Below, piece after piece: positions 60,951 through 64,000 of a stretch of DNA of 64,000 nt. Each line of letters starts with the position of its first letter. The stretch's first letter is position 1. A program made the position numbers and the translations under genes. The notes under the pieces are model-generated. The model did no database searches and was not told the origin of the DNA. It saw nothing but the letters and a program-made list of their open reading frames with translations. Source of the stretch: Thermomicrobiales bacterium (GTDB lineage: Bacteria; Chloroflexota; Chloroflexia; Thermomicrobiales; UBA6265); the NCBI GenBank assembly GCA_019637585.1, contig JAHBVL010000004.1, positions 186,001-250,000 of the forward strand, in the 5' to 3' direction.

Positions 60951-62936
60951 ATGGCTTCCCGACTTCCCCTTCCCACCCTCCCCACGGTCGACCGAGTCAG
61001 ACTCGAACATGGCGCCAGAAGGCATTGGCGTGCGCTCGCTGCAGCGCGGCCGTCAAGCCGGCGGGAGTGGAAGCTCGCGCTCTGGCAGCTGGTCTTTTTC
61101 CCGTACTGGTTCTGGTCGGATCTGCCCAAACCCCTGTTGCCGGAGAAGGATCTGCCGCTGCCTATGGGCGGACCGGCAGGAGAGCATGTCAAGTCGCGGT
61201 TCCGGGCCATCGCCCGCCGTACCTGGCTGCAGCGGACGTTGACCATCCTGGCTCGTACCCTGGTGCTGACCATCCTTGTGGCCGCACTCTGGCAATGCGT
61301 GGAGCTCTTTGGTGGGCCGGAAGTCCGCTTCGCCACGGTCCCGTGGGTGGGGCTCGTGCTCCTTTTGCCAGCGCTGATGCTGATTGCCACATCGCGGCCA
61401 TCCAACGCCCAGGTGGCCCGGATGCTCGATCGATCGTTCGCGCTGCAGGAGCGCATGGTCACGTCGTTGATCAACATCGGTCACGACATTCCCGCCAAGG
61501 GCACCCGCGCTGGTTTGCGCTATCTGCAGGTGGCCGATGCCGCCAATGCGCTGACCGCCATTCGCAATCACCACGCTTTTCGGATCATGCCCCCGGTCAG
61601 AGAGCTGGTGCTGGCCATCATTTTCGCCCTGGCGCTGGCATCGCTCTACTTTCTGCGAGGGGGCGGCGGTGAGGTTCCTCCCCTGCAACCGGCCATCGTT
61701 CCCGAGTTCATTCCCGCCGCGCAACGATATGTCAGCGGACCAGAAGCCGACCTGCCATCGAGCGCATTGAGTGACGACGGTCTTTCGGAGCAGCAGCTTC
61801 AGGAGCTGGCCGAGCAATCGAACGCTATCCGGCAAGACCTGATGACCCTGGCCGGCGCTCTCGAGGATCACGCGCTGACCCGGTCGGCTGCGGAAGCGAT
61901 CGCCCAGGGGGAATACGCCGAAGCGGTTCAAGAGCTGCGGCAGGTGGCGGCGGAGGCCGACGAGCTGTCGCAGGGTGAACGCGACAGTCTGGCGACCGAT
62001 CTGGGAGATGCCGCGGCATCGATGTCGCAGGAGGGCCAGGGGCTTTCCGCGGCCGCAGAGAGCGCCGCTGGTGGTCTCCGCGAAGGGGGCTCCGCCGCCG
62101 AAGAAGGAATGCTCGATGTCGCCGACGCTGTCGAGCAGTCAGTTGCTCAGCTGCAATCGAACGACTCGGTCGGCCAATCGCTGGATCAGTCATCCGAGCA
62201 GGGTGGCGGGCAAGCGTCTTCCCAGCAATCGCAGGCAACGGGTCAACCGCAATCGCTCTTCGACGATCAAACCACCGGGCAGGAGAACGCGTCGAGCGAG
62301 AACGGCAACCAGCAGGATTCGGGTAATCCCGAAACGGCCGATCAGCAGTTTTCGTCTCAGGCTGGCTCGGGCGCGGAAGCTGGGGCCGGGACGGATCAGG
62401 AGGGATCCGGCGGAGCCGCCGAGCAGAGTCAGAGCGACGGATCATCCGGTGGAGCATCCCAGGCGTCATCGGAGGACGCAACCTCCGGCGGTGGTGCGCC
62501 AGAGGGTGATTCGGCGCCGAACAGCGGACCGGGCGAGAGCGGGGCGGCCCAGGAAGCGAGCAGCGGTGATGACGCGAGCGACGGCACCTCGTCCGATTCG
62601 GCGTCGGATGGTGGCACATCCGGTTCCACCGGCAACGAGCAGCTTCCCGATCCTGCTGCACCGAATGTGAGCGAGAGCGAGGTCGATCCATCGGGTGCAG
62701 GTGGCGCTGCCGTCACTCCCGGGGGCGTTGTGGTGCTCAACCGGTCGCCGCAGGGCCAGGCAGTGCCGTTGCAGGGATCGGGCAATCAGTCGAATCTGGG
62801 CGGGGGCGGTGGTGTGGCCTCGGGCAGCGGCAGTTCGGCGCAGGGAAATGTCGCGGCTCCCGGTCCAGACAGCAACCACGTGCCGCCCGAGTATCGGGCG
62901 ATCGTCGAAGCCTATTTCTCCTCTGGCAATGAGTAG
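60951..62936 (+). CDS. Large membrane protein with Gln/Ser/Gly-rich tail, in DUF58 cluster
   Basis: The 661-residue protein has a short cytoplasmic lead, two or three transmembrane helices (LTILARTLVLTILVAALWQC, WVGLVLLLPALMLIA, LVLAIIFALALASLYFL), then a helical acidic region (QELAEQSNAIRQDLMTLAGALED). A low-complexity segment from ~390 to 640 is dominated by Ser, Gly, Gln and Asp. The tail suggests a flexible extracellular or periplasmic part. It lies between the MA-like protein and a DUF58 protein and likely acts with them at the membrane. The plan resembles DUF4175-like proteins of MoxR clusters, but I cannot name a family firmly. Confidence 0.6.
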   Translation: MASRLPLPTLPTVDRVRLEHGARRHWRALAAARPSSRREWKLALWQLVFFPYWFWSDLPKPLLPEKDLPLPMGGPAGEHVKSRFRAIARRTWLQRTLTILARTLVLTILVAALWQCVELFGGPEVRFATVPWVGLVLLLPALMLIATSRPSNAQVARMLDRSFALQERMVTSLINIGHDIPAKGTRAGLRYLQVADAANALTAIRNHHAFRIMPPVRELVLAIIFALALASLYFLRGGGGEVPPLQPAIVPEFIPAAQRYVSGPEADLPSSALSDDGLSEQQLQELAEQSNAIRQDLMTLAGALEDHALTRSAAEAIAQGEYAEAVQELRQVAAEADELSQGERDSLATDLGDAAASMSQEGQGLSAAAESAAGGLREGGSAAEEGMLDVADAVEQSVAQLQSNDSVGQSLDQSSEQGGGQASSQQSQATGQPQSLFDDQTTGQENASSENGNQQDSGNPETADQQFSSQAGSGAEAGAGTDQEGSGGAAEQSQSDGSSGGASQASSEDATSGGGAPEGDSAPNSGPGESGAAQEASSGDDASDGTSSDSASDGGTSGSTGNEQLPDPAAPNVSESEVDPSGAGGAAVTPGGVVVLNRSPQGQAVPLQGSGNQSNLGGGGGVASGSGSSAQGNVAAPGPDSNHVPPEYRAIVEAYFSSGNE

Positions 62937-62942
62937 CTTGTG

Positions 62943-63950
62943 ATGCGTTGGCCCGCCTTCTTCGATCAGTTCACAAGCAGAGCGCCCGGAACCGGGGCCG
63001 GCAGATCGCTGGACGTGCCAACAGAGAGTGACGCGCTCTTCGACGAAGCGCTGCTCGAACGGCTGCGTCGCCTGATTCTGCTGTCGCGCAGCGCCGTTTC
63101 CCAGGGAATCACCGGAGAGCACCGGTCGCGCCGCAAGGGAGCATCCCCCGAGTTCGCAGATTTCAAGAACTATGCGCAGGGAGACGACTTTCGCCGGATC
63201 GACTGGAATATCTACAGCCGTCTCGACGCGCTCTTCATTCGGTTGAGCGAGGTGACGACCGAACTGACGGTCCACATCCTGATCGATGCCAGTCGATCGA
63301 TGGACTGGCGCAGCTCGGACGGACACCCATCCAAATTCGCCTACGCTCGCCGGTTGGCCGGGTCACTGGCGTATGTATCCCTCTGGCATTTCGACCGGGT
63401 TGTCGTCACGCCATTCAGCAATGGGCTCGGAACGTCGTTTGGGCCGGTGCAGGGACGGGCGCACATTCAGGCCGCGCTGCACTACCTGGAGGGGATGCGA
63501 TCGGCGGGAGAAACCGACCTGCTCGACGCCGTGCAGCGCTATGTCAGCGCGCGGCGCCACCCCAGTTTGCTGGTCGTGATCTCAGACCTCCTTTCCGGCG
63601 AGCCGGAATCGCTGCGGGAGGCCATCCGCCATGCCCGCACCCGCGGATGGCAGGTCTCGGTCATTCATATCGTCGACGCAGCCGAGCTGGCTCCCGGTGG
63701 CGTGCTCTTCCCGGATAGCGAGCGCGGCACGCTGACCATCGATCTCATCGATCTGGAGGATGGCGGCAGATTGCGCCTTGCGGCGGACGATGCCGTCATC
63801 GAGCGTTATCAAGACGCCGTCGACCGGTGGAAAAGCAGCATCGAACAGATCTGTGCCAGCGAACAGGCGGACTATGTGTTGTTGCAGACCGATTGGCCGT
63901 TCGAGCAGGTCGTTTTGCAGCGGCTCTACGAGACTGGTCTGGTGGCATGA
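62943..63950 (+). CDS. DUF58 domain protein (MoxR-associated)
   Basis: The 335-residue protein has SRSAVSQGITGEHRSRRKGASPEFADFKNYAQGDDFRRIDWNIYSRLDALFIR, the DUF58 hallmark, followed by a VWA-like domain with DASRSMDW (MIDAS-like) and VVISDLLSG. DUF58 proteins work with MoxR AAA+ ATPases and VWA proteins in assembly of membrane or metallo-enzymes. ATG 62943 and GTG 62940 are both possible. Its stop overlaps the next ATG (ATGA). Confidence 0.88.
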   Translation: MRWPAFFDQFTSRAPGTGAGRSLDVPTESDALFDEALLERLRRLILLSRSAVSQGITGEHRSRRKGASPEFADFKNYAQGDDFRRIDWNIYSRLDALFIRLSEVTTELTVHILIDASRSMDWRSSDGHPSKFAYARRLAGSLAYVSLWHFDRVVVTPFSNGLGTSFGPVQGRAHIQAALHYLEGMRSAGETDLLDAVQRYVSARRHPSLLVVISDLLSGEPESLREAIRHARTRGWQVSVIHIVDAAELAPGGVLFPDSERGTLTIDLIDLEDGGRLRLAADDAVIERYQDAVDRWKSSIEQICASEQADYVLLQTDWPFEQVVLQRLYETGLVA

Positions 63951-64000
63951 GTCTCCTTGCGCCCATCGGACTCGTGGCGCTCATCGGGTTGCCGCTGATC
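63947..64000 (+). CDS. BatA/VWA-type membrane protein (N-terminus only)
   Basis: Only 18 residues are inside the window: MSLLAPIGLVALIGLPLI. A short hydrophobic start of this type, directly after a DUF58 gene and overlapping it by four bases, is typical of BatA-like proteins with an N-terminal helix and a von Willebrand domain. The rest is needed to confirm this. Confidence 0.45.
   Translation, partial: MSLLAPIGLVALIGLPLI

Overview
The window is high-GC DNA from a free-living bacterium. Several traits suggest a Chloroflexota lineage, probably Thermomicrobia-like: many twin-arginine (Tat) peptide-binding lipoprotein-type proteins, frequent GTG starts, near-leaderless promoters, short heptamer/octamer repeat arrays between genes, and a duplicated ThyX-like protein. 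No rRNA or marker protein fixes the taxon, so this placement is inference.

Layout. 1-11.7 kb is peptide and amino-acid scavenging: a truncated serine hydrolase, an M19-like hydrolase, a minus-strand importer operon (M20 peptidase, amidohydrolase, binding protein, two permeases), an orphan binding protein and a sugar isomerase-like protein. 11.8-19.5 kb holds a BrnT/BrnA-like toxin-antitoxin pair, a guanidine-III riboswitch with its Gdx/SugE guanidinium exporter, a secreted protein, a large LuxR-type ATPase regulator and an MMPL exporter. 19.8-25.2 kb holds an ABC-2 exporter and then the most unusual set in the window. This set is two paralogous proteins, each made of a PqqD-like domain, a Tat-like or membrane segment and a cysteine-rich tail, with an HPr-kinase-like protein and a VOC protein between them. 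The VOC gene is bracketed by compound inverted repeat arrays.

25.3-31 kb is a second peptide-importer operon, again without ATPase genes. 31.3-34.8 kb is a less GC-rich block next to tRNA-Leu(UAG), encoding a secreted cupredoxin protein, a secreted coiled-coil protein and a HipA-like/DUF3037-like pair. 35.3-38.4 kb has an M20 peptidase and six ~180-bp hairpin repeats around a RAYT/IS200-type transposase. 38.4-50.6 kb is mostly core and housekeeping: FAD oxidoreductase, acyl-ACP-synthetase-like enzyme, Clp-N protein, phosphatase, DEAD-box helicase, FolC, NDH-2 and DUF503.

50.6-55 kb is an aspartate-family amino-acid locus: aspartokinase, aspartate-semialdehyde dehydrogenase and a trans-sulfuration enzyme. 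Aspartokinase is preceded by a good sigma70-type promoter, a 34-codon leader peptide rich in Thr, Ile and Met codons, and an intrinsic terminator, which together look like an attenuator. 55-64 kb contains the ThyX-like protein, a MarR/DHA2 efflux pair, a large inverted repeat, and the start of a DUF58/BatA-type membrane gene cluster that runs off the end.
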